Assembly: GCA_014607495.2 (NCBI GenBank)
Contig: CP053175.1
Location: forward strand, 1,984,001 to 2,048,000
Origin: Carposina sasakii
Taxonomy: Eukaryota; Arthropoda; Insecta; Lepidoptera; Carposinidae
Length of the DNA: 64,000 nucleotides
Direction of reading: 5' to 3'
Below the pieces are notes generated by a model. It saw only the letters and a list, made by a program, of their open reading frames with translations, had not been told where the DNA came from and ran no database searches. Positions 1 to 13,594 of this stretch are shown piece by piece. Positions within the stretch are counted from its first letter, which is position 1. Each line of letters opens with the position of its first letter. A program made the translations under genes and the position numbers.

Positions 1-515
1 GAGTAAGTCCACGATAAGAAACTGTAAAAACAGATTTGGTAGCGTGTAAGCCTGGCGTTGCTTGTGAATCTACGACGTGTATGTCACGTTTCATTGGATA
101 ATGCTTTGATTTACATGCAACTGAAACATTAGTCAATATTATTGTTGTGTGATTGTACATGCATACTTGGAATGACGTCTCTTTCCCGGCGGGGTAGGCA
201 GAGATCACGGACCTCCATTTGCCACGGTCTTGAGTCCTGACACACCTCTTTTTTCTCGATAAACATTATCAAATCGATTGGAAGTACCAGCAATGTACGT
301 ATTGCATATTATGTGCGAAGAACTGGTTCTGATCGCGATTGTAGACCCGACAGTGAAGATGTATGTAATTGCAGTTATGAATTGACAGATTCGAGGATCA
401 GCAGCGGACGTCATAGAGCCCGGTGGTGGGTTGAAAATTTAAACTTCCCAATGGTCAAGCCTGATATATATTTTGCTTAATAGTTAAGTAGCATTAAAAC
501 AACATAAAATATTAC
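1..515. other. Left-edge non-coding stretch
   Basis: Holds a diverged S6 repeat (170-450). No exon of copy A was found here; its fourth exon should lie further left. Confidence 0.4.
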
Positions 516-2014
516 CTTCAATAGCCACTTCAATGTTACTAACATTAACTTCCATACAATACAGGATTTCACAAAACCTAAACACGTAATACTGATCCTT
601 ATTGCTCATGAAGTGGCACATATCGCTGTTCACTCTTCCAGTCTTGGAATTCTTACAGGAGTGAAAGAGAAGAACTGATGTTAACATGTAAAATACATTG
701 GGATCACTTTTACTCTCATTTTCTCTGAAAAGGAGTTTGTATGTTAATTTTTTAGTACCATTTGTAACATTTTTTACTTTCAAACTGCCGAACATAAAAG
801 CATATGTATTATTGTGATGAAGATAAGATTGAGCTATGTAGTTATCAAGTTTCATCAAATACGGTTTGGTAGCTTTTGGGTGAAAGAGTCAACTTCCAAA
901 CACCTTCACGATCTTTTAAAATAACAAAATTAGTAGAGTTGCATGACTTCATTAAAGATTGTACATACCTCAGCTTTAATGTTGGATAAAGACTTAGGAT
1001 ATATTGCTGAAGTTTTTCTTCTGTAATATCTGTATCTAAAACACCGAAATCTTCTATATCTAATTGGTAATGTTGCATTATGCCCTGAATAGTTTTCATA
1101 TTCAGTACAGTCGTTTCTTTTAACGGTGTTACACAATTGTTAATCTGAAAAAGTTTATCTTTAACTAGCGGACGTCTGTTAGCAACTATAACCTACGCGT
1201 TATTCAGATCAAACGGGCAACTTTCATCAAACCGTCCGGTAGTTTTGGGAGGAAGGAGTAACAAACATCCAAATAACTTCACATTCCTAAATCAAGTTAA
1301 TAATATTATAAAAATTAAGATGGTGTATTATTTTAGATATGTTCTATGGCTCCAAGCCTTCTTAGTTAAGAATTCTTTCAGAAATGTACTCACCGGAAGA
1401 TGTTAATTTGTTTAAGTTTTTTTATATACTAAGACATTGGCTACATGTTAGAATCCTTTGTCGACTCCTATGAGATACACGAAAGCTGATGTATTCTAGT
1501 GAAGCCCCGCATCAGAACATGAACTACAGACTACATACCCATGATAATAATACTTCCATCCATTTTTTTCTAATATTGGAGCTGGTAAAATTTTCCTGAG
1601 ACTCCAACATGGTTTGCGCCAAACCACTTAACTTTACTGATTTATATCTGTAAAGTATAAAATGGACATTTGAACAATTATGAGAAACCGTATCAACGTG
1701 TTGTTAAAACAAAATAAAACTGAAAAAATACTTCGAAAATGTTATTATCTATTTGAGAAAATCAATCTGTTTTTGACAGATTTTGGTTTTTACTCAAGTT
1801 TTTTATGTCTCGTTTTCCCTGAAGAATTATTATTCCACCAACCACTGAAAAATCCGTAGTCAAGACCAGAATCTGTGACCAGAAATAATAAGAAATACTT
1901 ATTATCTCATTGGAAATACAAAATTATGGAATCAGGCGCAATACTTACCACTATGAGGCATGTAGATAAATCATTAGACAAATACAGGCCGGTAAGATAA
2001 ACTTTGAGAAGCAT
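516..2014 (-). CDS. Copy A: 5' part of a Hook/NuMA-like N-terminal domain gene, runs off left edge
   Basis: I model exon 2 at 1144-969 (acceptor TTTTTCAG, donor GTATGT, phase 0 to 2) and exon 3 at 724-516 (acceptor TTTTCAG, donor GTAAT, phase 2 to 1, 209 nt). Exon 2 contains YILSLYPTLKL; exon 3 contains YMLTSVLLFHSCKNS and YVFRFCEILY. Both align residue by residue with exons 32999-32830 and 32360-32152 of copy B, with the same phases. The segment around LLFHS resembles the last helices of the Hook-like domain of NuMA. A possible first exon, 2014-1949 (22 codons from ATG, donor GTAAGT, phase 0), matches copy B exon 1 in length and phase but only weakly in sequence. Exons after 516 would lie beyond the window. 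Exons 2 and 3 are well supported; the first exon and the function are tentative. Confidence 0.62.
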
Positions 2015-5000
2015 CCTACATCCTATTAAAATATTCAAGGGTGCGGTAACATACATACATATAATCACGCCTTTATCCCTTACGGGGTAGGCAGAGCGTG
2101 GTTCTATCGGCCCTTGGTCCGATAGAACCACATTGTGCCACTTCTGACCAATTTTAAGGGTATAGTTGAGATGTACAAGTTCGGTTAGTAATAGATAATA
2201 ATACAGCTCCAAAAAAAGAAAGCATTCCCGAAATGGAGTAGCCATAACTGCAGAATAATGAAGGATATGCCACAGGCACGCTTATCATAGCCGGGACGGA
2301 TGTAAGTCATGATCGATCAGTGAAATAATGCGCCTGAGTTTCTTAGTCGACGCTTACGACATGCACAGAAGATGCAGCTGATATATTCCAGTGAAAAGCC
2401 GCATCAGCACAGGACGGGGAATAAAATTTATGTTATTTAAAACGTTTATAATGTAGATAAATTACTACAGAATAGTGTTATAAAATAATTGCAGTAGATA
2501 AATAGATGATGATATACTTGGATGTATTATTTAACTTCCATGAGGAAAACATAATAAAATTATTAATAAAGAAATGGAAAAATATTCTTCACCCGAGTGG
2601 GACTCGAACCCACGACCTCTGCATTCCGTGCCAGTGCTCTTAACAACTGAGCTACCGGGTCAATTACACGGATGACGAATTTTACCATCTCTTTTTAAAT
2701 ATAAATATCAGTTTCGATTCATTATCGATTAGAGATTATCTCAGTTCTTATTATGGATGAACTTTATGTAAATTCACTTAATATAGATAGAATACACATG
2801 GAAAGTGTTATAATAAACGTCTTTATGAATCTTCATGATAAATACCAATTTATTTTTGTCTGAAAATGAAAGGTAAGATAGTTAATTATACGGACAGGCA
2901 GGTTGGCGAAGATTAACTGTGTGGAGCAGGGCGGACGATAACTTCGAATGGTTTCTGGTAAGTTGGATGGAAGGATGTGGGCAAGGATAGAGGATTGTGG
3001 ATGCTACATAGGAAAGAAGAGGCCTAGAAGTAAGATACTAATTGCCACATAAAAAAGCTAATCTATTGTTGCTCAACACACCTATCGTTTCTTTCCTACA
3101 TTCATACTATAAGCCTGTTTTAGTTTAAGTACCTACCTACTACTTAAATAATAATCAGGGAACGTCCGTTTGCCTCCCTGTTTTTTGTAACATGTACGAT
3201 CAGCCCAATTTTGTGATTTTTTAAAATGGAGCTTAAGCTTAATTAGTTTTACTACAACATAAAGTTTACTTACGTTTTCCTCTTCAATAGGTATATTTGA
3301 TATCATTTCAGGTACACTAGCAGTATTATTACTTATATTCGATTTTAACATGTTGGTTATGTTAGCCATCTTCGCTTTATTTTGAGACTCTGTCACCAGA
3401 TTACAAACAATAAGCGCTATCAGTGTGATTACAATAAAGCTCATGCAAGCAATCAAGCACATACTTCAACATAGACTGAATCTGCAGTAGCTAGGCAAGT
3501 AGCTGAAAATAATTAAAGTAAAATAGAGTAGGAGTTTACTGTATTTCAACCGACTTCAGCAGAGACTGGACTCTGAAGAAGACTAACGTTTTTATACTGT
3601 GATATTCACTTCACTAGAATACATCAGCTGCATCGCCGTCGGTGTATGTCGTAAGATTCGGTAAAAGAACTAGCGCAACTCTCAGGCGATAAGCTAGCAA
3701 CTTGTCACAGATTATTTACTGTCCATGCTGTGCTAAACATAGTTGTGCGATCTTTTTTATGATCCTGCAATTCTTGCTACCCCATATAGGAAATACAATC
3801 ATGTATTTATATGTAGATATGTATGTAATTATTAAACCATATTAAAGTTTAGCTTTCTCACTACAGCCCTTATATAAGATCAGAAATAGGACTGTTTATA
3901 AGAGATAATATTCAGGTAAATTGTACCTGTAAGGTTATTATGTCGTACCTATTGATATTGACCATTTAAATTGAATATAAATCTCTACACAGCCTTGGGT
4001 CTATAAATAATGATGAATAATAAATAATTAGGTGATACTTTACTCAAAACATCTTCTCTAAAAATCTTTTCAAAACATTTTTAAAATCTATCAAAACGAT
4101 CAAAACAGAGTATATAGTGTTCTGTGATCAAAACTGATCAAAACTCAAAACCTCAGCTCAAAACCATACCAAAACAAAAAATGTGTGTAAATTTTTTTTT
4201 CGTGAAAATTCTTCCTTACATTTCATAAGCTTTCTGCCAATTTATGGTAAGAAATGTAAGAAATAACATGTAAAGTTAAGTCTATTGATAAAGAAAGGGA
4301 TTGATGCCAGGCGTAGATGCCAGGATATTTTAAAACAAAGCCAAATACAGACAGTAGGTACAGGGTAGGCATGCCCATTTGCCCATGTTATAAATATACA
4401 TATAATCGTACACAGCTGTTTTCCCAAAATGCGGTAGCGAAAACTTCGCAGGATCGTGAAGGAGATCATATAGGTACGAGTGTCGTAGCGGGGCTAGATG
4501 TAAAAGACGAGATGCTGTTTATTGCTTAAGAGCGCCCCAGTTTCTTTGTCGACTCTTACGACACGAAAGAAAATGCAAATGATGGATTCCAATGGAACCT
4601 CTTATCACAGTATGGCCTAAAAGCATCTATGGATGCCTGTTACCAGCTATCTCTTCACAAAAGTCAGATGCCCTTCATCCAACATCACTTCGTCTTCGTC
4701 TTCAGCCTATTGCAGTCTACTGCTGGACGTAGTCCCCCCCAGAGCACGCCACAAGGTCTAAGGGGGGTTTTGCCCATAGTCACCACGTTGGGCAGGCGGA
4801 TTGGTGACCGCAGTCTGATTTTTGGACTATGTTGTCAGCACGAAAGGTGCTGCTGCCCACCTCTCGAGAACCTCGTACGATACCCACGGGTAGGCATAGG
4901 GTGGTACAAACTCTACTCTGCCGGCACCATCCATTTTTCACCACTTTCAATGGATGCCTGTTACCAGCTATCTCTTTATCAAAAGTCAGCTAAAATCATC

Positions 5001-5240
5001 TAACTTCCTTTTCTGAGACCCTATTCTACACGGCAACCAGACATGCTATCTACTGGCTTCAACTATGCATTGAGGTATATGACATCTTTCTTGGACATAA
5101 TCATACTGATTATTCCTGAGGCAGTACAAAATACAATGTGTCCAAAGTAAATAAGTATATCCAATTAATTAGTCCACAACATTTAATATCATTTAGCAAT
5201 ACAAACTCATCATACAATTGCAAACTTTAAACTATACTTA
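2015..5240. other. Spacer between copy A and the SLC36 gene
   Basis: Apart from the possible exon at 3276-3462, it contains S1 (2048-2195), S5 (2300-2420, 3590-3725), a tRNA-like SINE (2570-2668), an S2 SINE (4695-4935) and AT-rich DNA with runs such as AAAACTCAAAACC at 4050-4180. No gene supported. Confidence 0.45.
3276..3462 (-). CDS. Possible orphan exon, Asn/Ser/Lys-rich, donor in phase 0
   Basis: An open frame from an ATG at 3462 reaches a strong donor (AAC|GTAAGT) after 3277. It would encode a hydrophobic stretch (FIVITLIALIVC) followed by a polar Lys/Asn/Ser-rich tail ending IPIEEEN. Two readings are possible: a first exon with a signal anchor, or an internal exon starting after GTGACAG near 3402, in which case the hydrophobic part is translated intron. 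The polar tail resembles the short exons in copy B. Its phase-0 end would fit exon 2 of copy A (1144-969), so it could be an alternative first exon of that gene. I see no homology that settles this. Confidence 0.3.
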
Positions 5241-8200
5241 TCAACTCTTAAACCAGAATGACTTCATTAAAGCTGCACCGTTCATAAAAGTGCCAAAAAC
5301 GCACAATGTTACACCGAAGATTAAGGTCCCAATGAATTTCAGCAGCCTCCATTTCATGAAACCAAGTCCTGGTTCTTCCCAGTCTAAGCACAGCTCGATG
5401 AATGCTGGGAATATTAAGCTTATGTTGGATAAACATAAGGATCCTAACTGAAATAAAGAAGAGTACCTAAACATATCACTTATTTTAGGATGATAGAATC
5501 ATGGAATAAAATAGTGAGGAGTCGCTTTAAGTAGCTGTCTTTCTAAAAGAGATGTTGTGTATATGTGATATTCAACTATATTTCCATTGTCCGTGATGTC
5601 CATGAATTTGATTAGGTGGAGATCAAACGCGTTAACGAAAGGCAGCCTAAAAGTAACCAGAGATTAGGCATTATATATTCTAAGGGTAAGATTTTAATAG
5701 GACCTCTGTCTGCAATAGTCAGATAACTTACCTGAAATGTAAAGTTAATGGTCTTTGTCTTCATATTGTTTTAGAGAAAGAGAGCATCAACGTTATACTT
5801 CAGATAGGCTACCTGACCAGTAAAAAAAGTCGGCCCTTAATAGAGTGATATGGAAAGTCACTTGACTGAAGCATGCGGACTGATCATCACTGATCTACCT
5901 AGAAGTTGGCATTGCACCAAACACCAAATGAATTATTTGGCCAGCGAAAACAAAAAATATAGCTATCTTTCAAACGACAACCATAATTCATTAGTGTCGT
6001 CTTAAAAGCATAAATCTAGAAAGAGAAGTCCTGTATGATAGACGGATTTGTTGCAAGTGGCTTCAGGTATTTAATAAAAGAGCTTATGCTGCCTTACCAA
6101 GCCAATAAAACTGGAGATGTTAGGGAACATAACAGAGACCATTGTGACGAGCATTACCATTACTGTTCGATACAGACGCTCCCAAAACCAATGCCTGTTG
6201 GAAAATAAAATAATATCAAGGCATATGTTACCGATCAAAACAGTCTTTACTAGGCTGAACTTGTTCATACTATGGCTGATAGAAGAATCTAGTTTAGCCT
6301 TGTTGAGCCTAATATGAATAGCAACTAATTTTAAAATGCGAAAGTAAGTTTGTTATTTCTTCAAAGTTTATTTACTCAACCAATCTTCTTGAAATTTTGC
6401 ATACTCGTATAGTTCGGAGTATGGAGAATGACATAGGCTACATTCTGTAGTTCATGCAGGCGAAGTTGCGGGCAACAGCTAGTAAAGTATAAACCAGTTT
6501 CCTAAAGTGTACTTCTTTATATTAAGCTCAAATTTACTCGTAGCTTAAGCTAAACTAGATTCTCCTATCAGTCATGTAAGAACTACGATAGTTACTTATC
6601 AACTGGATGCAGCTCTCTCAAGTAATTCCAGATGAGATCGAATGGAATCCAGAAGTTCAACCCAAACATCACGTAAACCATTATGGCCACAAACAGTTTG
6701 AGGATCATGGGGAACCTGAAATAAGAAACAATTAACGAACTTCACCTTTCTATAATATTGGCAATTTCATCCAGCAAACTAATAGTCGAGCAAGATATTG
6801 TTGACATCTAATAAACAGCTCACGCTTATTAAAATCTACGGAGACTAAGTGAAAGCAAGAAGATTTTTAAGCGTTCTTCTTAGAGGTAAAATTAGCAGGA
6901 ATACTCACGGATGAAACGGAAAGTGGATCGTCACCGGAGAAGTCGCTTTTTCAGCATAACCGTATGATCCAAAGGACCCGACTACCATCACCAGAATCAC
7001 CATAATCGTCATACCTGAGGGTTTAGAAGAACATTCTGATAAATAGGGACTATCTAAGTTCAGGATTGGACTTGGGGTCCTCCATCGAAAAAAAAACCAG
7101 TTGAAAGTAGACTTTTTGTTATTGGGATAATAACAGTGTTAACATATTAACAGATATTAACAGTCTAAACATCCTGTATCATACACAAAACATATTTAAG
7201 ACTATGCCTAAGGCCCAGTTGTTTAATCAGTAGTCAAGCTTACTATTAGTCAAACAGGTCACAGAAGCCTAAATCGGCTGCATTTCCTTCCCCGCACGTA
7301 GTAAGCGTCGCCTAAGGTCCTTAGCAATATTACTTTAGGCGATGAGCTACCGCAACTTGTCAATGATCTTTAGCGTGGATGATTTGCGTTATGATCATGG
7401 AGAAGAAATAAAAGAGCAGCGGAGCGGGGCTGAAGTATGGGAGGAGGGGATCCTAACACTGTAGCCCTACCCATTTACATAGAAACCACTTTGTAGGGAC
7501 TAGCCAAACTACTTGCATAAGCGTATGGTTACAGCTACTGCGTTACACACACTGGCCCTGAAGCTCTGCCCCTATCATGACGTCATGGCCTCACGCTTGC
7601 CACACGACTCAGTTCATAGTCCCACCTCCTCTTTTATACCTTCTCCATGGTTATGATTCTGTAGTTCTTGCTATCCCATTTCGGGAAATTAGCCGATATA
7701 CGCATGTATGTAAAGCAACAAATACTCGTAATACCACCTGAAGCAACAACAACTCCAATCTTCTTTGGATCAGCCATGTGGTTCTCTATAGCCAGTACCA
7801 CTGGAACACCTTCCACACTGAAGAGCAAAGCTCCCATGAACTCGAACAGACCAGGGAAGGAGTTGAAGATTGGCAACTCAAATGGTGATTTTTCAGCATT
7901 ATATACAGCGAAGTATACTGTAGATAGCACTAGTGCCACTGAAAAAGAAATGACATCAGCATTTGCAGTCCACTGCTGGAGGTAGACCTCCTCCATGGCA
8001 CGTCACAAGACTACTGCTATTGGGGGATGTTTGTCGCTGGGTAGGAAGATTGGTGACCGAAGTGTGATTTTCGAACTATGTTGTCAATACAAAGTTGTAC
8101 AAATTTCTCAATGAGAAGAATTTTTATGGCCTTAGGTTTTTTTTTTTGGCCGCGTTGTGCCGGCAGAGTAGAATTAGTACCACCCCATGTCTGCCCGTGG

Positions 8201-11200
8201 GTATCGTACAAGGCGATTAAGGGTTTCCGGGAGGTGGGCAGCAGCGCCTCCCGTGTTGATAACCTAGTCCAAAATACAAACTGCGGTCACCAACCCGCCT
8301 GCCCAGCGTGGTGACTATGGGCAAATACCCCCCATGGCAGTCTTGTGGCGTGCCCTGGGGGAGGCCTACGTCCAGCAGTGGACTGTAATAGGCTGTTGAT
8401 GATTATTGATGATGAAGTAATTTTTTAAATTGTAAATTTTGACATCGACTTCTGAGATTATTAAATTGTAAGCTCTATATGTTACCTATGAGTTACTATA
8501 TATTATGCTGTGTACAATTATAGAAATGTAAATAATAATAATAATCTGTGTAGATATTTTTTATGCTAAGTCTGACTGGCTAAACATAAGGACAAATTAT
8601 AAATATAACATCTGTAACTACTATGTTTATGACTATGAGCAAATAAAGAATTATCTTATCTTATCAATACGAGAAGTGCTCTACCCACCTTCCGAAACCC
8701 TTAATCGCCCCTTACTAAGGGTAGACGTGTACTGATGCTATTCAATCTTATAGCTCTTTATAGATTGCACCGTCGAATGTGGAAGCGAATTATTTCATGC
8801 CGCAATACACTATCTTTTTGTAGACCATGAACGTATAAAGAACAACGGACGTAATGCTGTCACTGCACAGATTGAAGCACCGAAATGGCGGCGCGTTGGG
8901 CATGTGTGCGTATTTTCCAGTAGGCGCCGAGCTTACTATGGTTCATATGGGTGTGTGAATAACGCGTCAATACACATCCCTACTCTATGGAATATCGTAG
9001 CCTGGCTTACTATGAATACTTCACTCTGTGCAGTCACAACAATCTGTCCGTTATTCTTTATACGAGTATGTTCATGTTGTAAACCTTAACTACTCGTAAA
9101 TCGGGCGGTCTTCTACCAATGAAGAATAAGGACTACATAAGTAAATGACCCGGTAGCTTAGTGGTTAGAGCGGCTGGCACGGTTTGCAGTGGTCGTGGGT
9201 TCGTTTCCCACTCGGGTGAAGAATTTTTTCCATTTTCTTTATTAATAATTTTATAATACTACATAAGTGTTATTTACCTATAACAAAATCCACTACAATG
9301 GAGAATGGTGCCAAGTACTCCAGGGTCGTCAGCCATGCTATAAGCATGCACGGGATGAAGAGACATACAACATACACCCTTAGGTTTGGATTACCTTCCA
9401 AGTTCACCTGCAAACATATATTAATATATTTACGTGTTTGGGGTTTACTGATGCATTTGTTTTTGGTTAATAAAACTCTGAACTTGAGCATCGATTTCTA
9501 AGAATAGAATAGAATATTGTACATATATTGATGTAAGGAAATGTTTGATTATATTTAGAAGTTTTCTTTTGCAGTAGTTTTCTTACTAGTAACTATGCAT
9601 CGTTCCTCTCCTAATATTTACACGACTGCGCCAGAATTAGGTTTATGTTTTTCTAATGTTTGTATATTAGGTGTAAGTTTAGCAAGTATTTATATTTCTT
9701 TAGGCCACTCTCTAGGGCCTCAAAGGCTTGCCGCATTCGAGCTTGAGATGTATATTCATTAGTGTCGCCGCACACGGGCCACCGGCCACAAACGCCGCCA
9801 CGAGAAGTTATGTATGAAAAGTATATGAAATATGCCGGTGGCATATTTCATATACTTTAGTGGTTGTGGCCGGTGGCCCGAGTACGGGAGCCCTTAGATT
9901 CGTCTTAGGCGTGAGAGTAACACAGGGTAAAAAATTATAAGCAGTCGAGTTTTTTTCTTTCAGTACCTAAATGAGGCAGGTGTTGCAAACATATACTAGA
10001 TATGAGTTTTAGTAATATGTTTTACCTGCTCGTAATCTTCAAGGAACTGCTTGATAGTTCTTGCTATGATGACTTGATAAACACAACAAGAGCCAAACAA
10101 ATACACGCTGATTAATAAATTCAAAAGATACCTAGAATAAAAAATGATTTCACTTAACTTATATCAAAATTTTCGACACAAGACATAATTTCATGCCCAT
10201 GATATATAAAATCTTTGTTAATTATACGTTTTTAACTAGGTACGATAATGCCAACATACTTGTTGCTTACTTTTGAATAAAAATTAATAAGCTGTCTTGA
10301 ACACATGAATGTCGATAGCACACATACGTTTAGTCACGCGGGTCACGCCCATCATCCCCCAAGAAGGTTGGGCAGAAATGTGCAAGTTATACACCCACTT
10401 TTTACCAGTTAGCCTCTATCAGTTAGTGGTGAGCTTGCCGCCGCTTTTGAATGTCGATAGCAACAATCGGATTAGACGTGATCACAGCCACGTTTCTATG
10501 GAGACTAGATGTAGAAGATCGGTGCCAAAATAATTTATGGATGAGAGAATACCCCATACCTAAGATGTTCAGCATAATATGAGATACAATCACCATTAAG
10601 CCAACAATCATCATCTTAAGAACTCATCATCTTCCTGCCCTCATCTCATATCTCGTATTTATGGGGTTGGAGCAACAATGACATGAAATAAATTCTGTGA
10701 CTGGGATCGAAATCACCTCCCGACTGAAATCTCCCAACTCACCGCTATTAACCATAATTATCTAAACCATTTCTTCTATGCTGCTCTGGGAGTGAAAAAA
10801 AAAGTATAATACTACAGCTGCTTCTCTTCCCGGGCATACTGTACAAGTCAGTAAAGGGACAAGAGGGTCTTGGTGTTATGTAAGCGATGGGCTGACCACC
10901 TGTCACTATTAACCGAACTTATACATCTCAACTATACCCTCAAAATTGGTCAGAAGTGGCACCATGTGGTTCTATCGGCCCTTGGTGCTCTGCCTATCTC
11001 GTAAGGGATAAAGGCGTGATTATATGTATGTATGTATCTAAACCATAATAATTACATTACATATTACCATCTTAAGAACTAACAAAAGATAATAAGTAGG
11101 TACCTGCCTGAAAATTCTGCTAAATTTCTGAACCCTTGTCCATGGACTGATCGATAAAGCTGCTTCGGCCAGTGCGGGGTAAGATAATGTGTGAATTTGA

Positions 11201-13472
11201 CAGCGTCCATATACTATCTGAGCGGATTTAGCTCGTGCCTAAAATATGGATAAAGGAAACATCAATACAATGATCTTCCTAGTCTTAAATCTCTTTTACA
11301 GCCTCAACTTGGACTCCTTTGAAGCGCCCTTTGCTATAACGTATTTCATTAGTCAAATACATCCATACATATAGTATAAGTACTTGTACCGACACTTTAA
11401 ACGAAGCTTGCACATCTTAGAACGCCTGCTTGAAAATGTCTACTGTATCACATTTTAGGATTAGCTTTTCACTGAGGATTTTCTTCTTCTTTATATTCAT
11501 CGTCAGCCTATTGCAGTCCACTGCTGGACGTAGGCCTCCCCCAGTGTACGCCACATGGCTCGATCTCCCGTTTTTGCCATCCAGTCACTACCAGCCGTCC
11601 TCTTTAAGTCATCGGTCCATCTGGCCGGAGGGCGCTCAACGCTAGGCTTGCCGAGGCGCGGTCTCCATTCTTTACATTATGACCGCTCTAAACATATGAT
11701 ACCTGTAGGCACTTACATACATAAAGTATCCGACAATGCAGCCAATAATTATATTCAAAGCCAAAGCAGTCCAGAGACCGCAAGCAGTGTAAGTCTCGTG
11801 TATGGCTAAGATACCTCCTCCCAAAGAGTTTTTGACAAGATGTCCAATAGCTTCTAAAATTCTGGAATATAACAAAATACATACATATAAAGGGTGTTTT
11901 TTCGTTGCCACCCTTAACGTACTCTATACATCAAATAAAGTAAGTTTATGCCAAATAAATGCTGGGAAACGATGCAAATTTTTTTGAAAAAAAAAAATTA
12001 CTTGATCGGTCGAAATTTATAGTGTCCAGTGTTTATGCTAGTTTTTTCATAGACAGATATTAATTATTTCTCGTGAAAAATCTTGCTACGCGCTTCAATA
12101 TGCATTTATGCAGAAAAACGCAGTCTGTTTACTCAACTTTGGACCCTAATATTTTGGAAACCAGACATTTCCTAGGTATGTTTCCATGGAGACAAACTGT
12201 CTTGATGATGAGGAGATTCCGTAGTATTCGGGAACGTTGACGACCAAAAATCATCCTGTATATATACACATAGCTGGTTCCCGAAATAGCCAGAACTAAA
12301 GCAAAGCATAGCGAGGGAGGACAGATGTGATGTGAATCAAGATGTAAATTGTCAGTGACAAGTTGCTAGCTTATCGCCTGAGAGAATGCCCGAGTTCCTT
12401 AGTCGACTCTTACGACATACACAGAATGAGATGCAGCTGATGTATTCTAGTGAAGCTAGGCATCAGCAAACGAAACACGAAAATATTTCCACTGTCACCT
12501 TAGGTATGGAACATAGACGTGGGGTAATGCTAAGAATGTGCTATCGTGTTTGTAGATAAGAAAGAAACAGCTTACGTAGTGGTTTTGTATTGAGGTCTTG
12601 CACTAATAAAGTCCCAGTCTCGAGCTTTATCTCCTGATGCTACTAGAAAAAAATTTGATGGGCCCTGAAATATATAGGTAACATAGAAATATATGGTTAT
12701 ATTTCTCAATTATTGGTCTGGGAGGAGGGCACCAGCGTACGTCACACTGCGGTGACTATGGGCAAAAACCCCCATGGCTGTAGCCTTGTCACGTGCCTTG
12801 GGCCTTGAACTGCATTGTGCTAATTGTCGTGTTTCTATCAAAACAGACTCAAATCAATAATTAAAAAAAAATCACACTTTCAAAATTTCACATTTCTATA
12901 ATATTAATACGAAAATGATAAAATTCTTCACCCGAGTGAAATTTGAACTCATGACCACTCGCAAGCCGTGCTTTCGCTCTAACCAACTGAGCTATCGGGT
13001 CAATTAATTCGAACGACGAATTTTACTCGTACCATCTCTTTTAAATTACATTACTGGCAACGTTATTTTTTTTTATCCCGATAGCTATATACTAGCCATT
13101 TCACATTTCTGTTTAGGCCGCCTTTTCACCCGAGATGGTATGTTGCTACGGCGTTATAATATTCACCAATCATTCGCCTATGATGTCAATTTCAGTCTAT
13201 GCATGCATCGATCCGTCAGCCATTCATTCAGGGAAAAGCATTTTATATGAAGATAGATTACTTACTCCATCAAGGTCACCTGCATCTCCTGGTACATCAG
13301 ATGCTTCCAGGACCGGTGGCATATCCATATCAGAGCTATCCCGTAAACTGGCGATCAGGGAATGTCGAAAAGTGACGGTGTGAGGATTACGGTAGCTGAC
13401 GCTTGGCCCATTTGTCGGTGTTGGTAAGTCTGGTGTCTTGGAGTCTCTTGGTTTTCGCAACTCTTGTTTTGA
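5241..13472 (-). CDS. SLC36-type (PAT/pathetic-like) amino-acid transporter, eleven exons
   Basis: Exons: 13472-13280 (or to 13266), 12642-12576, 11861-11717, 11238-11108, 10131-10026, 9407-9278, 7938-7738, 7014-6909, 6715-6596, 6194-6098, 5447-5241 (stop TGA). Phases agree throughout and give about 500 codons, the usual family size. Family landmarks are clear: KNSLGGGILAIHETY in the first membrane segment, SAQIVYGRCQIHTLSYPAL, LFGSCCVYQVIIARTIKQFL, SVEGVPVVLAIENHM, and a last exon beginning LGSLCLSNISLIFPAFIE. SLC36 proteins are multi-pass carriers of small amino acids at the plasma or lysosomal membrane. The first listed exon is a polar, acidic cytosolic N-terminus with no usable ATG, so an upstream exon is missing from the model. 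The 13280 donor (CAG|GTGACC) is preferred because it restores phase 1; the stronger donor at 13266 would need another exon. ATTAAA near 5182 is a possible poly(A) signal. Confidence 0.9.
7965..8405. mobile_element. Two S2 SINE copies head to head
   Basis: 7965-8100 is a reverse 5'-truncated copy and 8148-8405 a forward one. The reverse copy touches the start of SLC36 exon 7938-7738. Confidence 0.5.
8405..8672 (+). mobile_element. LINE-type 3' tail ending in AATAAAG and TTATC repeats
   Basis: AT-rich non-coding sequence ending AATAAAGAATTATCTTATC, the form of many insect non-LTR element tails. It starts at the end of a SINE (8148-8405). No coding part survives. Confidence 0.4.
9755..9886. mobile_element. 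Palindromic MITE in SLC36 intron
   Basis: Outer arms CGGGCCACCGGCCACAA and TTGTGGCCGGTGGCCCG, inner arms AAGTATATGAAATATGCC and its complement meeting near 9838. Confidence 0.55.
10771..11037 (-). mobile_element. Interspersed repeat S1 copy in SLC36 intron
   Basis: Reverse full-length match, 70 bp from the 11108 exon end. Confidence 0.6.
11888..12262 (-). mobile_element. MITE family M1 copy in SLC36 intron
   Basis: Reverse copy of the 15160-15546 element, between the SLC36 exons at 11861 and 12576. The end nearest the exon lies within 30 bp of the splice acceptor. Confidence 0.6.
12270..12480 (+). repeat. Dispersed repeat S5
   Basis: Core words AGTGACAAGTTGCTAGCTTA, TCGCCTGAGAGAAT, TCGACTCTTACGACAT and GATGTATTCTAGTGAA recur in this order. 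Copies, many degraded: 1435-1530, 2300-2420, 3590-3725 (minus), 15950-16070, 18195-18330, 24020-24210, 33640-33775, 53090-53310 (minus), 57985-58120, 63560-63660. Unclassified. Confidence 0.5.
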
Positions 13473-13594
13473 CTAGAATTACATACATATGTACATGTAC
13501 ACAAGGCTGCGTTGGTGAAATTGGGTAACTAAAACTACAGGATCATAAAAGCGATAGCCATTAAGAAAAGCGGAGATAGATGTAAATGTATATA

